Shown here one piece after another: positions 33,762 through 46,745 of a stretch of DNA of 64,000 nt (its first letter is position 1; each line of letters begins with the position of its first letter). Source of the stretch: Theropithecus gelada. Lineage: Eukaryota > Chordata > Mammalia > Primates > Cercopithecidae. Both the position numbers and the translations under genes were made by a program. Location of the stretch: assembly GCF_003255815.1 (NCBI RefSeq), contig NC_037673.1:11983006-12047005 (forward strand). The letters run 5' to 3'. A model generated the notes under the pieces. It was not told the origin of the DNA and ran no database searches. It was given only the letters and a program-made list of their open reading frames with translations.

Positions 33762-33907
33762 AACTTTATGATAGCGTACAAGAGGAGGGAAGGACTATGC
33801 TACCAGAATCCTGTATTTTGCAATGTCCATAGGTCCTAACTTTATGATAGGGTACAAGAGGAGAGAAGGATTATGGAATCCTGTGTTTTGCAATGTTCAT
33901 AGGTCCT
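33762..33907. repeat. Tandem duplication, 76 bp + 70 bp
   Basis: Units 33762-33837 and 33838-33907 both start 'aactttatgatag' and end 'cataggtcct'. The second lacks 6 bp ('ctacca') and has a few substitutions. It starts about 70 bp after the provirus. Confidence 0.93.
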
Positions 33908-35950
33908 GTATCTCTGAGATGCACCAATTTCCACTGTTGGGGTAATTATAAGGAGAAAAGTGAAGTTAAACTAAGGAATTCAGCAGTCAAATTGTGCCTG
34001 GAATCAACCAATGCTGTATTGATCAAGTATGTCGACCATCGCTGTTGCTTACCAATGAGCTTGATGAGTAGCTTTAAGTTTCATATGAGTTTCTTAGTAG
34101 AGCATGGGGCCAAAATAGGACTATCATGTCATCAAACAGTGGCCAATTTGGGGATGACATAGCTGTTTCTCTGGAGTTGGTATGATCCAGAATTCACAAC
34201 TGGGCCAATTCATCCTTTCTGTCTATAAGTAACACTTGCATTTGGCCTACCTATGTTTTTTTCAATCACATATTACATTTATCCTATGTACTTTTAACAT
34301 GTCTTAGAGATGACTAAGTTGCTATTCATACCTACTGTATTTTATAAATTCAGCCTGTATCATAAGATGCTTACTTGCTTACTCTCTCTCTAAATAACAT
34401 GCCTTATAAATTTGCCTACATTTCATGTGTTTATTCTCTATAGTTAGTCATTCTTATGAGTTTTATTTATACTATTTGTTTTTCTTTTCTTTAAAAACAT
34501 AGCAATATTTTTACAGAAATAGAACAAAAATCTATACAGTGGGAAAAGAATATTGGGTTGATTTCGGATGTTTCATTTTGAGGTACCCATGTGAAAATTC
34601 AGAGAAGGCAGGTGGGTTTATGAGTAGTTTAAGAGGAAGACATAAATAAGGAGGTTATACTTGGGGGAAAAAATTGGAGACACGAGGATTAATATGACAT
34701 CCCAGGAAGAGAATGTAGAGAGAGAGATAAAGTAGCCTATGGCCAATTCCTGATGAACCTCAAGTTTTATTGTCAAATAAAAGATAAGCAATGGCTGCAG
34801 AATCAGAAGGAAAGTCAGGAATTTAGTTCTATAAATACTAGAAGAAGAAACAGAAAATGTGGTCAACCTCCACGTGAGGAAAGTGGTCACTTCTGGCAAA
34901 TGAGTAAACAATGGGTAATGATGAGGCTCCAACAGTTTCCATAAGTTTCGTTGTCATGGCATTCATGTTTATGCCTGGGTAAAGCTCTCCAGTATAATGG
35001 CAAGGGAGAGGAGACACAATGAAGATTCCTGATCAATAAATGTGTGGTGACAAAGTGGAAACAGCAGCTACTCAAGACGACTCTTGCGAAAAGTTGAAAA
35101 TAGAAGAAATACCTGGAGGAGTATGTGGGATTCATAGAAAAAAAAAATTTTTAACATGAGAGAATAAGGAAGGATTAGATAATGTGAAGGCAAGATATGG
35201 GAAAACAGAAGACAGATGGCAGAGCTGGCTTTTTGTAGTAGATGGACAAAATGTTACTCCACTGACATATGGAGTCAGAAAGAAAGGACGGGGCTGATGT
35301 ACTTCAGTTTTTATATTTGCTCATGGAAAATTGAGAAAATTACAATCTGATGACTTATGTTTTCTCTGATAGAATGCCAGTTTTAAAAATATATGCCTAT
35401 GAGTGTGTTTAATGGTGTTGAGGATCCTGTCAGATTAGGAACTATAATTTAGGTCTTACCAATTATCCCAATTGTGTGAATTTTTTTTTTTTTTTTTAGT
35501 TGTACAATCCTGTTAGGTGCAAGCATGGAGTAGACTAGTGGCTTGTCTAGAATGGGAATATAGCCAGATGACATGAAGACAGATGAATGATAATTTAAGT
35601 TATCCTCAATAGAGTGGTTGAAATGACAGACTTTGGAATCTAAGTTAGAAAGAAAATGAAGAAAAATGGGCTGATATTCAGACTTTATAGGTTAATTGGC
35701 TGGTGGTCTTAAACATTTCAAACCTAAAATAGTTTCAGATGACGACAAATTTCAGAAAGGGGCCATAAATAGACACTGAGCTGAGTGAAGGAGACATTAG
35801 AAATTAGGATGATTTGAAATTGAGAAGTCAGCATGCTGGGAGTCATTCAAGTGAACAGAGAATTCATGCAGAATACAGTGTGCATTGTAGTGGAGGTGAA
35901 TTTCTAAATGTGAGAACCTTGAATACTTTAGAATTACCTACGAGGTCGTG
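33908..35950. other. No recognised gene; possible decayed L2 at 34540-34940
   Basis: The stretch to about 34200 is well composed (89 open codons at 33893-34162) and may belong to a repeat that includes the duplicated unit, but I cannot name it. Text around 34600-34760 faintly resembles reverse-complement L2. A poly-T run lies at about 35480-35498. Confidence 0.35.
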
Positions 35951-35959
35951 ATGTAACAT

Positions 35960-38370
35960 GCTTTTAAAATGTTGCTCCTTTTTATGTGCTAATACTGTGT
36001 TGTGTTTTTTAACATTTATTTCATAGGGGATATTTGTTGGATATTGTATATAATTGGTGTATAATTTATTTTTCTTTTGGGATTTCTAGTAATAGATTTA
36101 TATTGGCTTTATAAAATGATTCAGAAAGGTTTTTTCCTCTCTTCTAGACATTTCGCATGAAAATTGTCTTATTTCTTCCTTAAATGATTGACAATTGAAA
36201 CTATATGGGCCTAGTGTTTTATTTGTAAGATTTTTTAAAAAATCAAATAAAATTATTCATAAGCTATTCTGATTGTTTCATGTTCTGTCTGCTGTGGTAA
36301 GTTATGTTTTTAAACAATGTTTGCTCATTTCTCTAGGTTGTCCAATTGGTTATTATGAAGTTGTTCATTATTACCTTTTTTAGGTCTGTTGGATCTGTGG
36401 TAATAACTCCCTTTTCATATCTAACGTTTATCATTCTGTCTCTCTCTCAATTAGTGTAGGTAGTGTTTTAATTTTTTCATCTTTTCAAATAATCTGTTTA
36501 TTTTTAAATTTCTATTGCTTGTTTGATATTTTTTCATCCCTCTTCATTATTAGTATGTCCTTTGTTCTACTTAGTTTGGGTTTATTTTTCTCTCTTTTTT
36601 GAGCTTCTTAACAAGAAACTTAAGGTTATTTATTTTAAAATTTCTATTCTTATCTAAGCTTGTAAAATCACTAATTTCCCAATAAACACAGTTTTATTTG
36701 AATATTTGAATTCAACAATATTTAATATGTTGTAGTTACATTTTCATTCTGTTTGTAACATTTTCTAGTTTCTCTTGTTGTATCTCCTCAGGAAAAATTG
36801 ATTATCCAAATATTTAAATTTCCAAATATGTCTGTTTTTTGAATTTCAAGAAATATTAGATTATAAGTATTCCAATATTTCCAAATAATTTCAAATATTT
36901 TTCCAAATAGTTAAATTTTCTAAATATTTTTAGTTTTTTTTCTTGTGAGAACAGAGTCTTTAATATTTCAACTCTGTTAAATATTTTAATTCTTATATAC
37001 AATGAAAATATGAAAAGAGCATGTATTCTACTTTTAGGGGATGCAGTGTTCCATAAATATCAATCAGGTGAAGGTGGTAGATAATGTTTGTTTAGATTAA
37101 CAGTCTTTTTAGGTCAAGTGATTTTTTTGTGTAGCTTTTCTATCAGTTACTGAGACAGTGGTGCTAAACTTTCCAAATATGACTTTGGAAATGTCAGCTT
37201 CCTTCTTCAATGCTGTTAATTTTTACTTTGTATATTTTGAAGTCGTTTGTTAATGGAAACCCATTTCTGATTGTTATGTCTTTTAGATTAATTCATCCTT
37301 TTATCATTTCATTATGAAATGTCTTTCTTCATCTTGGCTGATATGCTTTTCAATGTTGTAGTCTGTTTTGTGTTATGTATGTAGTCACTTCAGCCTTCTT
37401 ATGCTTAAGGATTGCACAATGCTTTTTTCCTATCCATTTTCTTTTAACCTGTTAGTCTCTTCGTATTTAAAATGTATCTCCTGTAGTCATTAAGTAGTTG
37501 GATATTACATTTCCATCCGTTTTGACAATCTCTGTTTTCTGGTTCATTAATATTAAAAGTTAACTGTTGACATAATTTGACTTAATTCTACGATCTTTTT
37601 CTTTGCTTTCTTTGTCCTCCCACTTTTTCTTAATTTGTTTCCCCCTTTTTGTCTTTAAAAATCTGAATATATATTAGCATTCTAATTTACCTATCAGATG
37701 TGTAGCTACACCTCTTTGCATTATTGTTTTAGTTCTCGCTCTAGCGATGAAAGTATATACTTCTAACTTTGCTTAGTATTTTCTTAGAGTTAATAATTTT
37801 CTCATTTTACAAACACTGTAGGAGTTTTACAATGTGATTTTTAAAGTAATTTTACTCTTCTCTGGCTTTTATGACATAGTTAATATATATATATACACAC
37901 TTTTAGTTTATTTACTTTTATATAGTTTATATATAATAGTTTATATAATTTATAGTTGATATATATACATTAGACCCCACAAGACAATGTCATAATTTTT
38001 TCTTAAACAACCCTTTATATATGAAGGACATTAAAAATAAATAGTCCATCATATTTACACAAATACATACCTCGCCCAGTGGCCTTCATTCCTCCTGAAA
38101 TTCTGGGCTTCCTTCTGGTATCATCTTTATTCAGGCTGCATATTTTGGCTTACTATTATAGTACAAACTTGCTGGCATCAAATTGTCTTACTTTTGTTTT
38201 GTTTACAAAGATCTTTATTTTCCTTCAATCTAAGAATATTCATGCTAGCTAGAGACTATGGGTCAACAACAATGTATTGTCTTTTGGTTCTTGCAGTTAT
38301 TATCACATTGTCTTCTGATTTCCACAATATATTTTTAAGAAATCAGCAGTCACTTAAGTCTTTGCCGTTA
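35960..38370 (-). mobile_element. Old L1 (L1M-like) ORF2 remnant, minus strand
   Basis: Reverse-complement ORF2 text runs in order from the RT domain (about 36030-36230, 'tatattggctttataaaatg') to the endonuclease-proximal region (about 37310-37620, 'atgtctttcttcatcttgg', 'atctcctgtagtcattaag'). It is strongly diverged, has no open frame, and its ends are approximate. Confidence 0.75.
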
Positions 38371-41300
38371 TAAAAACTGGAAACATAACAGGGTGTTAGT
38401 GAAGAATAAATTAAGATAAATAATTCATATTAAGTTTATGCTTGTTGGTCTCATATTATTAAGACACTGTCTTTAGTTACACTATAGCATTATTTTAAAA
38501 ACCTAGTTTTAAGTAAGTTATAAAGTGAATATCCTCTAGTTAAAATACCTGGTGAGTGCATGCAAGTTTTGAGTGAATTCAGTCCACAGAACTTCCTTCT
38601 TTTCTGATACCAGCTGCAGACTCTGAGGATTCCCAAGACCACCATTAGATTTGATAATCTTCTAGAAGAGTCCACAGAACTCAGTGACCACTGTTATAGT
38701 TATGCATCATTACAAGGAAAGGACACAGATCAAAATCAGTGAAGGGAAAAAATACATGTGGCAGACTCCAGGAAGTTTCTAAACATGAAGCTCCAGGCTA
38801 TTCTCTCCCCATGTAGTTATGGACAGTGTTAAGTTTTCCTGGCAAAGATGGGTGACAATACGTACTGAACATTGCAAACCAAGGAAGCTTACCCAAGATT
38901 TGGTGTCCAGAGGCTTCACTGAAGCTGCATGGTCCACTGACCACATGGCTCGCCTTAACCTTAATCTCCACTCTAGCTCCTCTGGAGGCTGAGTGGATAT
39001 CGAATGACCAAATCCCCCACTGACACACCTACCACTCCATGAGCCACAGTGTTAGATTTTCTGTCATGGTCCAAAGACGCTAAACAAAGATATGTCTATC
39101 AGGCAAGAAATTCTAAGGGCTTAGAGATCACCTCCTGAAAGCAGGGCAAAGCTCAGACTTCCATTTGGGTAAAGCTAAATTCTTCACCACACAGAACATC
39201 TTTCTCTTCCCTTTTATTTCCAATCAGTATTTACAGGCTTTATGTCTGGATCAAAGATTTTAGCATCACTATGGTCAACCTATATTATTAAATATTTATT
39301 AGTCAAATGTGCACTCTGTTGAAATTTGTCCTTGCTATATTTTCAGATATTTTTATACACTATTACTAGTTGTAAAAATAAATTTATTTTTTAAAATTTT
39401 AGATATGAGAAGGGAATTTATTTGAGCAATTTGGGATACACTTAGCCAAAGATAAACTGATGAAAAGGAAGTGGTTATTTGGGTTGTCAGTAGCAGGTCA
39501 AATATTTTAAAAGTGATTTAAGCAGTGGAGTGAAATAGTGAATTCTAAAATCTGTGAAAGATTAGAGTGAAACAGATGGAAAACAGTTTTTTTATGGTTA
39601 TGGGAGACCAAAGGTAAAATTACAAATAATGATATTCCTGTTAGTTATAATTTTTTGTTTATAATTGTTGCTGGAGTGAGATTGAGAAGTGCAGTGAAAA
39701 TATCAACAAATGTCATGAACTTTTCAGACACGGCGAGCTATTAAAATTATAGAAGGTTAGACTAAATAACTGATAAAGAACTCTTATTTGTAAAATTTTA
39801 TTAGCTTGTTATATAGGGACAATTTTTGAAATGATAATACAGATACCTGCTTTCAAATCCCAATTATTTTCAGGAAGATTTTAGCCCAAGGCAATACACT
39901 TAAATTGATCAAATATTTATTAAGTATGTACTATATTCCTGGAAATATAGATGTGAGATTCAAATGAGGTTTACAGATATAAAATTATGTGAGTTTTAGT
40001 TTGTTGTCATTCATTAATTTATTTGTGCTAAATATTTTTGAACATTTAATGTGTGTTAAGAAATGTCAGATTTGTGAGTTTAATGATAAGCAGAATGCAT
40101 CTCTTGCTGTCTAAAATTTCATCTCCAAAAGTAAAAAAACAGACATAAACAACTGTACCATAATGTGATGAGTATTATAATAAAATCAGTGTAACAGAAG
40201 ATTCTAGATGAACTCAATACATTCCGAACACAGAACTTACTTCACAAGCAACTGTGTCAATGCATGTAGTCTACAAAGTCTCACAGTTCTTAGCAAATTC
40301 TACATAGTTTTATCTATACTATTTGATCCCAACTTAGCTCTACAATCAAAACATCATTGTTGTCAATAATCAAAATATGGCAAAAGTATACTACTAGAAA
40401 CATTTTTTGTGGTAGGAACAAAATGGACAAACCACAGTGAAAAATCCACTTTATTTAATACTTGGTAATCAATCAACCTTCTTTGAATTGAACTAAACAA
40501 TGCCCCTAACATTGCTAAATGATGCACTTGCTTAAATATATTCAATATAAATCATGTTTTGAATTCAAAGACACACACACAATATGCACAGGCTGTGTGT
40601 GTATGTAAAATGTTGGTCACATTTCAGTGGATTTCATTCTGCTCCTTGAAGTCTTTCAATAGCCTAAAGTCAGGTATTCCCTCACTTATTTATATATATC
40701 TCTATTTGCATTTAAATCTATATATTTATATTCCTTTTTCAACACTTGGTAAGAATATCATATCAACAATAATTAGTCTAGACAATAATTTTCTTTGTTA
40801 AAGGGGATAACAACATTTTAAAAATGCTTGTTCAAAAGGTAGGGTGTTGGAGAACATTTTTGCTTGGCATCTATTTGAATTTTGCCACTGAAACTAAACA
40901 ATTAGTCACATTAAAAGTCTCCTCTATAGTGTCATTCATACTTTTCTGATTAGAAATAATATATATATGATTAAGACTGCTGTTAAAGTCCTATAAAATA
41001 TTAATCAAACATATGACGGTCTAGTTGAAAATGTCCAATGCTGGTTAATTCCTGTCACTGCCCTTGGCCTTCATTGATCCCTTCCTTTAACCATAACACT
41101 TTCACTAGGGAGAACATATGGAGATTGTAAAAGGAGCCAGTAGTGAACTGAGTATGTTACCCTCAATGAGAATCAGATATTCATAAAAAGTTGAAGAGCT
41201 GTTTTCTTTGTTTTAATGTAAAATTTCAGTTGTACAAGTGTATATTTATCTCCTGTCATCATGAAGTTGCATGTATTATAAAGCTTTTTGGATACATATA

Positions 41301-42311
41301 TTTTTCTTGTTCAGTAAAGGTAAAAAGCAATCTTCTGCCTATTTTATTTACACTGCACAAAATAATATAATTTGAGCATACAGTGAAAATAATGTATTCA
41401 TTATAATCACAATAAAATAGAAGCTCTCTGTCTGAGTACAGCTGTGTATGTATTACCAAGAAGAAAAAGGTGGTCAGGTACCTTAAATTAAAATCCTATT
41501 TCCACAGAACATTCTGTTCTTTGAGTAGTATTACCTTTGTTTCTGAAGTGCTTTTTAGTGATGTTATTGAATTTTATGTCTATACTAGTGAAATAGCCTC
41601 CTTATGATGTAGAGGAGCAAAAGCTTGCTAGACATAATTCTGTAGTTTATTTAATTTTTCATTTGAATCTCAGTTTATGAAACCACTCTATAGTGTATTT
41701 TTCTAATTGTTGAAAATGATAAAAATGTAAAGAACGTGTGTCTCTCACATACAGATAATGTACAATTTCAGTGTCACTGAAAAAAATCTGTGCTTAGTGA
41801 TAAGTAGAAAATTATAGAAACTTTTGAGAAATTTCAGTTTTAATTGAATTTGATTATATTATAATATATAATCTGAAAAGTCCAGATGATATAATACAAT
41901 GCAATATAATCAGAAAAATATATGATCAGAAAAATCCAGATAAAAATAGACTTTGAACAAATTACTTGTTTATATTCTAGTACATAACTAATAAAAAGCA
42001 CATTTGCAGGGCCAGCAACTATTTTAACATAATCTCAATTTTTAAAAATGGCATAAATTCAAACTCACCAGTAAAATACAGAGTTAAAATTTGAATTAAA
42101 ATATTGTATCCAGGTGGGAAATTAGAAGTACTAAGTACAATTTATTTGATTCCTATTTAAAGCCATAAGTTAAATAGGAATCAAATAAATAGTTCCAAAT
42201 AAATAGTAAAACAAAATTAGACCATATCTCACTATTTTTTAGAATTTTGTTTCACCATTCATGTAGCTAATGTCTTGGGTACTACTGTTCATACAAAATA
42301 TGGTTACTATG
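38371..42311. other. Mostly unassigned; repeat-like block 38560-39230
   Basis: The block 38560-39230 ('agtccacagaactcagtgac', 'aaggacacagatcaaaatca') reads like a diverged LTR-type interspersed repeat that I cannot name. A decayed L2-like piece may lie at 40005-40190 (minus). A TA-rich patch is at 40690-40735. Small frames throughout show no motif. Confidence 0.4.
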
Positions 42312-42708
42312 TAAGTTAGGATTTTTTAGAGAAACAGAAGCAATAGGAGATGTATTTATTCATCTATGTATTTATGTATTTGTTTATTTCTATTATTATG
42401 AGGTTTTGGATCACCCAATTTTGCAGGCTGAGAAATCTGGAGTCTGCAAGCTGAAAATCTCAGAAAGGCCTGAGAAGGAGGGGACCAGGTGGTGCAAATC
42501 CCACACCAAGGCTGGGAGGAGGCTGGTGTCCCAGCTTAACAAGCAGGCTGGAAGGGGAGGAATGTCCCCTTCCTCCACTGCTTTTTTTTTCATTAAGGTC
42601 CTCAAAGGATTGAATGGTGCCCACCCACATTGAGGAGGACAATCCGTTTCATTGAGTTCACCAATCTACATGCTAACCTCATGCCAACAGCATCACCGAC
42701 ATATTCAG
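42312..42708 (+). mobile_element. Interspersed repeat of uncertain name, left part, split by THE1B
   Basis: Begins 'gttaggattttttagagaaa' followed by 'cagaagcaataggag', a common primate repeat start, and runs through 'gcccacccacattgaggagg'. It resumes at 43072 after the THE1B LTR and ends near 43132 ('aattaaccaccaca'). I recognise the pattern but am not sure of the family name. Confidence 0.55.
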
Positions 42709-43071
42709 TGATATGATTTGGCTGTGTCTCCACCCAAATCTCATCTTGAATTGTAGCTCCCACGATTCCCGTGTATTGTGGGAGGGACATGATGGGAGAT
42801 AATTGAATCATGGGGGCGGTTTCTCCCACACTGTTCTCATGGTAGTGAATAAGTCTCACGAGATCTGATGGTTTTTACAAGGGGAAATCCCTTTCACTTG
42901 GTTCTCATATTTCTCTTGCCTGCTGCCATGTAAGACATGCCTTTTGCCTTCTGCCATGATTGTGAGGCCTCCCCACGCATTGGGAACTGTAAGTGCATTA
43001 AACCTTTTTTTCTTTGTAAAGTACCAGTCTCAGGTGTGTGTTTATCAGCAACACGAAAACGTACTAATACA
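42709..43071 (+). mobile_element. Solo THE1B-like LTR (ERVL-MaLR)
   Basis: Full-length match in pattern from 'tgatatgatttggctgtgtc' through 'cacgagatctgatggttttt' and 'ccatgtaagacatgcc' to 'cgaaaacgtactaataca', 363 bp. No internal sequence is attached. The same host repeat continues on both sides, showing a clean insertion. Flanks 'ttcag' and 'ctcat' are only a weak duplication match. Confidence 0.9.
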
Positions 43072-43132
43072 CTCATAAACAACGTTTACGTGGGCTCCCC
43101 TGGCCCACTAGGGACACATGAATTAACCACCA
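43072..43132 (+). mobile_element. Right part of the repeat split by THE1B
   Basis: 'aaacaacgtttacgtgggc' to 'cacatgaattaaccaccaca' continues the repeat that began at 42312. Confidence 0.5.
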
Positions 43133-43374
43133 CAGTTTGCCTTGTATCCTCAGTTCAGAAATCATCAACAGAATTCCTTGGGTCCACTACTTCCTTAGAA
43201 GTTAATTTATTTCATTTAAGTTTCTATCCAAATTCACTGTAGCAGAATGGACTTCCCTGATAATTCTTTCTAAAACATTAACCTATCACTTACTCTGTTT
43301 TATTTTTCAAAAGTAAAGCACTTATAACTATCTTGCACAGTATGTCTGAGTTTGCTTATTTCGCCGTTGTCTGT

Positions 43375-43495
43375 CTCGCTGCATTGGAATGTAAGCTCCC
43401 TCTGAGTAAGGCTTTAGTTTGTTTCTTTCCCATAGCAGCACCCTCAGGACATCGTTCATGTGCTCAATAAATATTTCTTAATGAGTGAACAGATT
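43375..43495 (+). mobile_element. L2 LINE 3' end
   Basis: 'tgtaagctccctctgagtaa' through 'gtgctcaataaatatttctt' and 'aatgagtgaac' is the classic L2 3' terminus. Confidence 0.75.
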
Positions 43496-43744
43496 TATGG
43501 TTGAATGAAGGATACAATGATTCTTTTTTCACCCAGGGAGTACGCTTTCTTCTATTTGAGGACCACGTTTAATTCGACTTCTCCAAACTAGCAACCAATA
43601 TTCCTATTACTACTTTTTTCAAAGCCAAATGTTACCTCCACTGTGTATCCGTTAAGGTTTCACTGTGTCGCTCAATGAAATCTCTCTAATGAGCTCAGAT
43701 GCACCCTCCATCCCTATTCTACATTTCTGCAAGTTGTTGAAAGG

Positions 43745-44728
43745 GCGTCTTCTTTTGAGAAGTGTCCGTTCATGTCCTTTGCCTACTTTTTGACTGAGTT
43801 GTTTGCTTTTTTCTTGTAAATTTGTTTAAGTTCCATGTAAATTCTGGATAATAGACCTTGTCAGATGGGTAGATTGCACAACATTTTCCCATTCTTTAGG
43901 TTACTGTTTGCTCTGATGACAGTTGCTTTTTGCTGTGCAGAAGTTCTTTAGTTTAATTAGATCCCATATATCAATTTTAGCTTTTGTTGCAATTGCTCTT
44001 ATGTGACCAAAAATATGAGAAAAAGCTCAATGTTACTGATCATTAGAGAAGTGCAAATCAAAACCACAATGAGATACTCTGTTGGTGGAAATGTAAATTA
44101 TTTCAACCATTGTGGAAGACAGTGTGACGATTCCTTGAGGATCTAGAACCAGAAATACAATTTGACCCAGCAATCTCATTACTAGGTATATACCAAAAGG
44201 AATGTAAATCATTCTATTATAAAGACACATGCATACATATTATTACAGCACTACTCACAATAGCAAAGACATGGAACCAATCCAAATGTCCATCAATGGT
44301 AGACTGGATAAAGAAAATGTGGCACATATACACCATGGAATACTATGCAGCCATAAAATGAATGAGATCATGTCCTTTGCAGGGACATGGATGGAGGTGG
44401 AAGCCATTATCCTCAGCAAACTAATGCAGGAACAGAAAACCAAACACCACATGTTCTCATTCATAAGTGGGAGCTGAAAAATGAGAACACAAAGACATGG
44501 GGAGGGGAACAACAGACACCAGGGCCTGTTGGGGAGTGGGGGGTAATGGGAAGGAGAGCATCAGAACAAATAGCTAATGCATGCTGGGCTTAATATCTAG
44601 GTGATGGGTTGATAGGTGCAGAAAACCAACAAGGCACATGTATATCTATGTAACAAACCTGCATATTCTACACATGTATCCCAGAACTTAAAGTAAAATC
44701 AAATAAAAAAAGAAAGAAAGAAAGAAAT
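43745..44728 (+). mobile_element. 5'-inverted (twin-primed) L1PA-type insertion
   Basis: The segment 43745-44000 is ORF2 sequence in reverse orientation ('ttcttttgagaagtgtccg', 'ctttttgctgtgcagaag'). From about 44001 the ORF2 C-terminus and 3' UTR run forward ('aatcaaaaccacaatgagat') to an A-rich tail at 44699-44728. The inverted segment is the part of ORF2 that lies immediately upstream of the forward segment, with almost nothing lost, as twin priming produces. Codons 44229-44477 still read as an ORF2 C-terminal piece. I find no clear target duplication. Confidence 0.88.
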
Positions 44729-46276
44729 GGTGTTACTCCTTTTGCTCTTAGAATTCCCTGCCAGTGTCTCTGAAGTTTACAGGTTATTTTGCTCCTGTAT
44801 TCAATGTGTAGTGATCTTTGAGCTTCTGCATTTATGTCTGCTTCACTGATGTAAATAAATATCATTTGTGCCTTACTTTCATGTAATGCCTCAGAGTTTA
44901 AAAGTTTTTGTTTGTTTGTTTGTTCGTTTAAAAAGAATACACTTCATTAACTGGGACATGACTGTTGTGACAGCCAGTGACAATTCTTGGAATTATCTTT
45001 CGGGAAAGGCATCTATATTCTGACCCTAAGAGAAAACAATTTCCCTCCTTAACTGTTTCTCAGGGAAAGTCTCTTTGATAACCTGGTGGATCAACCTCAT
45101 AGTCTCTAAAATGTCCCATGGATCGTTTTCCCAAATATGGCATGCAAGTATCCCTATAGTTATGGTTCCTGTGCTTCTTCAGATAGTCAGGCATAATTCT
45201 ATCCCTAATTTAATGTAACACACAATCCTTTGACCTTGTCATGTATGAGCAAAATCTTTAATAGTTAGAGATAGTAATGAAATAATAAAGATGAAATGTG
45301 TGCAGTGTACTTAATAAGTTGTTGTCTTTATGTGTTCGGCACTTTAAAAATTATATCTTATTTACTCTCACTAAAATATCTGGGCAATAATAACTTTACT
45401 GATGAGATAATGAGGAATAAAAGAAGTAGTTTCAAAGTGCAGAAAGTCTTTAAGTGGTTAATTGAATCGAATTGCTCTTCTCCACTATGCTAGTGAAACG
45501 TTGCTTCCCCTGCTCCTCACGTTTGTTCAATCAACACAAACCTAAATCCCTAACCCTTATGGGTCTCAGAAGAGACGATGTTTGCAAAATGGACACCGTG
45601 TGTGGATGGGAAGCAGCACTGGCTTTGGCATTGGATTGCTTTCTCCATTGGGGGATAAAAAAGAAGAGCGTTAGAACGCCTGCCCATGGTTGCTTGGCTC
45701 CTTTTGAAAGATTTAGGAAGAGCAAAACTACAATGGTTTCAAATGGATGCTTTCTACCATTCAAAGTCAATTGAAAAGTTGTGAAAAACTCCGAGCAAAT
45801 CAAAACAACCTGAAAACTTCAGATTGAGCTAGAAGGAAAAGTGAAAGAGTTCACTCTGAATATTTGCCATCTGGGAGCACACTGTCAGGAAAATCTTACC
45901 TGTCTTGTTTGTCTGAGCAAAACAGTGGTTACATCACAGCCAGAAAGTTTGGCTAAACCAGTGCATTGAATGATGTTGCTGGGGAAATGTTATCAATAAA
46001 TAGATGTACATGTTTTCTTCCTCAGACACTGTAACTTTGGGCATTAGACACTAAAATTGTATCATTTACAAACAGAATCAACAATGAGTCATTCATGATA
46101 GCAAAAAAGTACCTTAAATAACCTAAGGTCCAAAAATAAGGGGTACCTTTGAGTAACTAGATTAGCAGGTACTAGATTAGCAATTGGATCAAAATGAAAG
46201 AAATAAATCTCTATGAATACCCTTTACCTAGCCTACAGACTGAGAGGTATTCCTAATAACCTTAAAAATAATTTTT
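44729..46276. other. Mostly unassigned; (GTTT)n and a MIR-like patch
   Basis: A (GTTT)n run at about 44908-44929 and a weak MIR-like piece (minus) at about 45310-45435. Overlapping opposed frames at 45472-45774 and 45531-45803 have no motif and I do not call either. Confidence 0.4.
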
Positions 46277-46590
46277 CTGGGCGGGTTTTGTGGCTCAACC
46301 TGTAATCCCAGCACTTTGGGAGGCTAAGGTGGCTGGGTCACCTGAGGTCAGGAATTTGAGATCTGCCTGGCCAACATGGTGAAACTCCATTTCTACTAAA
46401 ATCACAAAATTAGCTGGGTGTGGTGGCACATGCCTGTAGTCCCAGCTACTCAGCAAGCTGAGACAGGAGAACTGCTTGACCCAGGAAGCGCAGGCTGTAG
46501 TGAGCAGAGATTGCGCCACTGCACTCCAGCCTGGGCGAGACAGAGCGAGACTGTCTCAAAATTAAAAAAAAAAAAAAATAATAATAATAT
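46277..46590 (+). mobile_element. AluS-like SINE, plus strand
   Basis: From 'gggcgggttttgtggctc' through 'gtaatcccagcactttggga' and 'cactgcactccagcctgggc' to an A-rich tail ending in AAT units. Complete dimer with moderate divergence. Confidence 0.93.
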
Positions 46591-46745
46591 TTTTTCAAGA
46601 GATTAAATAATTTACTTCTTTACAACTGTAACTAACATTAACAATTGTATGTAAAGAAATTGACATTAAATCGGTCCTTTTATTATTTACTCTATTTTTA
46701 GAAGAATTTACATGAATAAGCTTATGTAGGAGAATCCTTTTGCCT

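Noticed and set aside
33893..34162. 89-codon frame after the provirus as a gene or processed pseudogene
   Set aside because: No protein family match comes to mind, and it begins inside the tandem-duplicated unit, which suggests repeat sequence.
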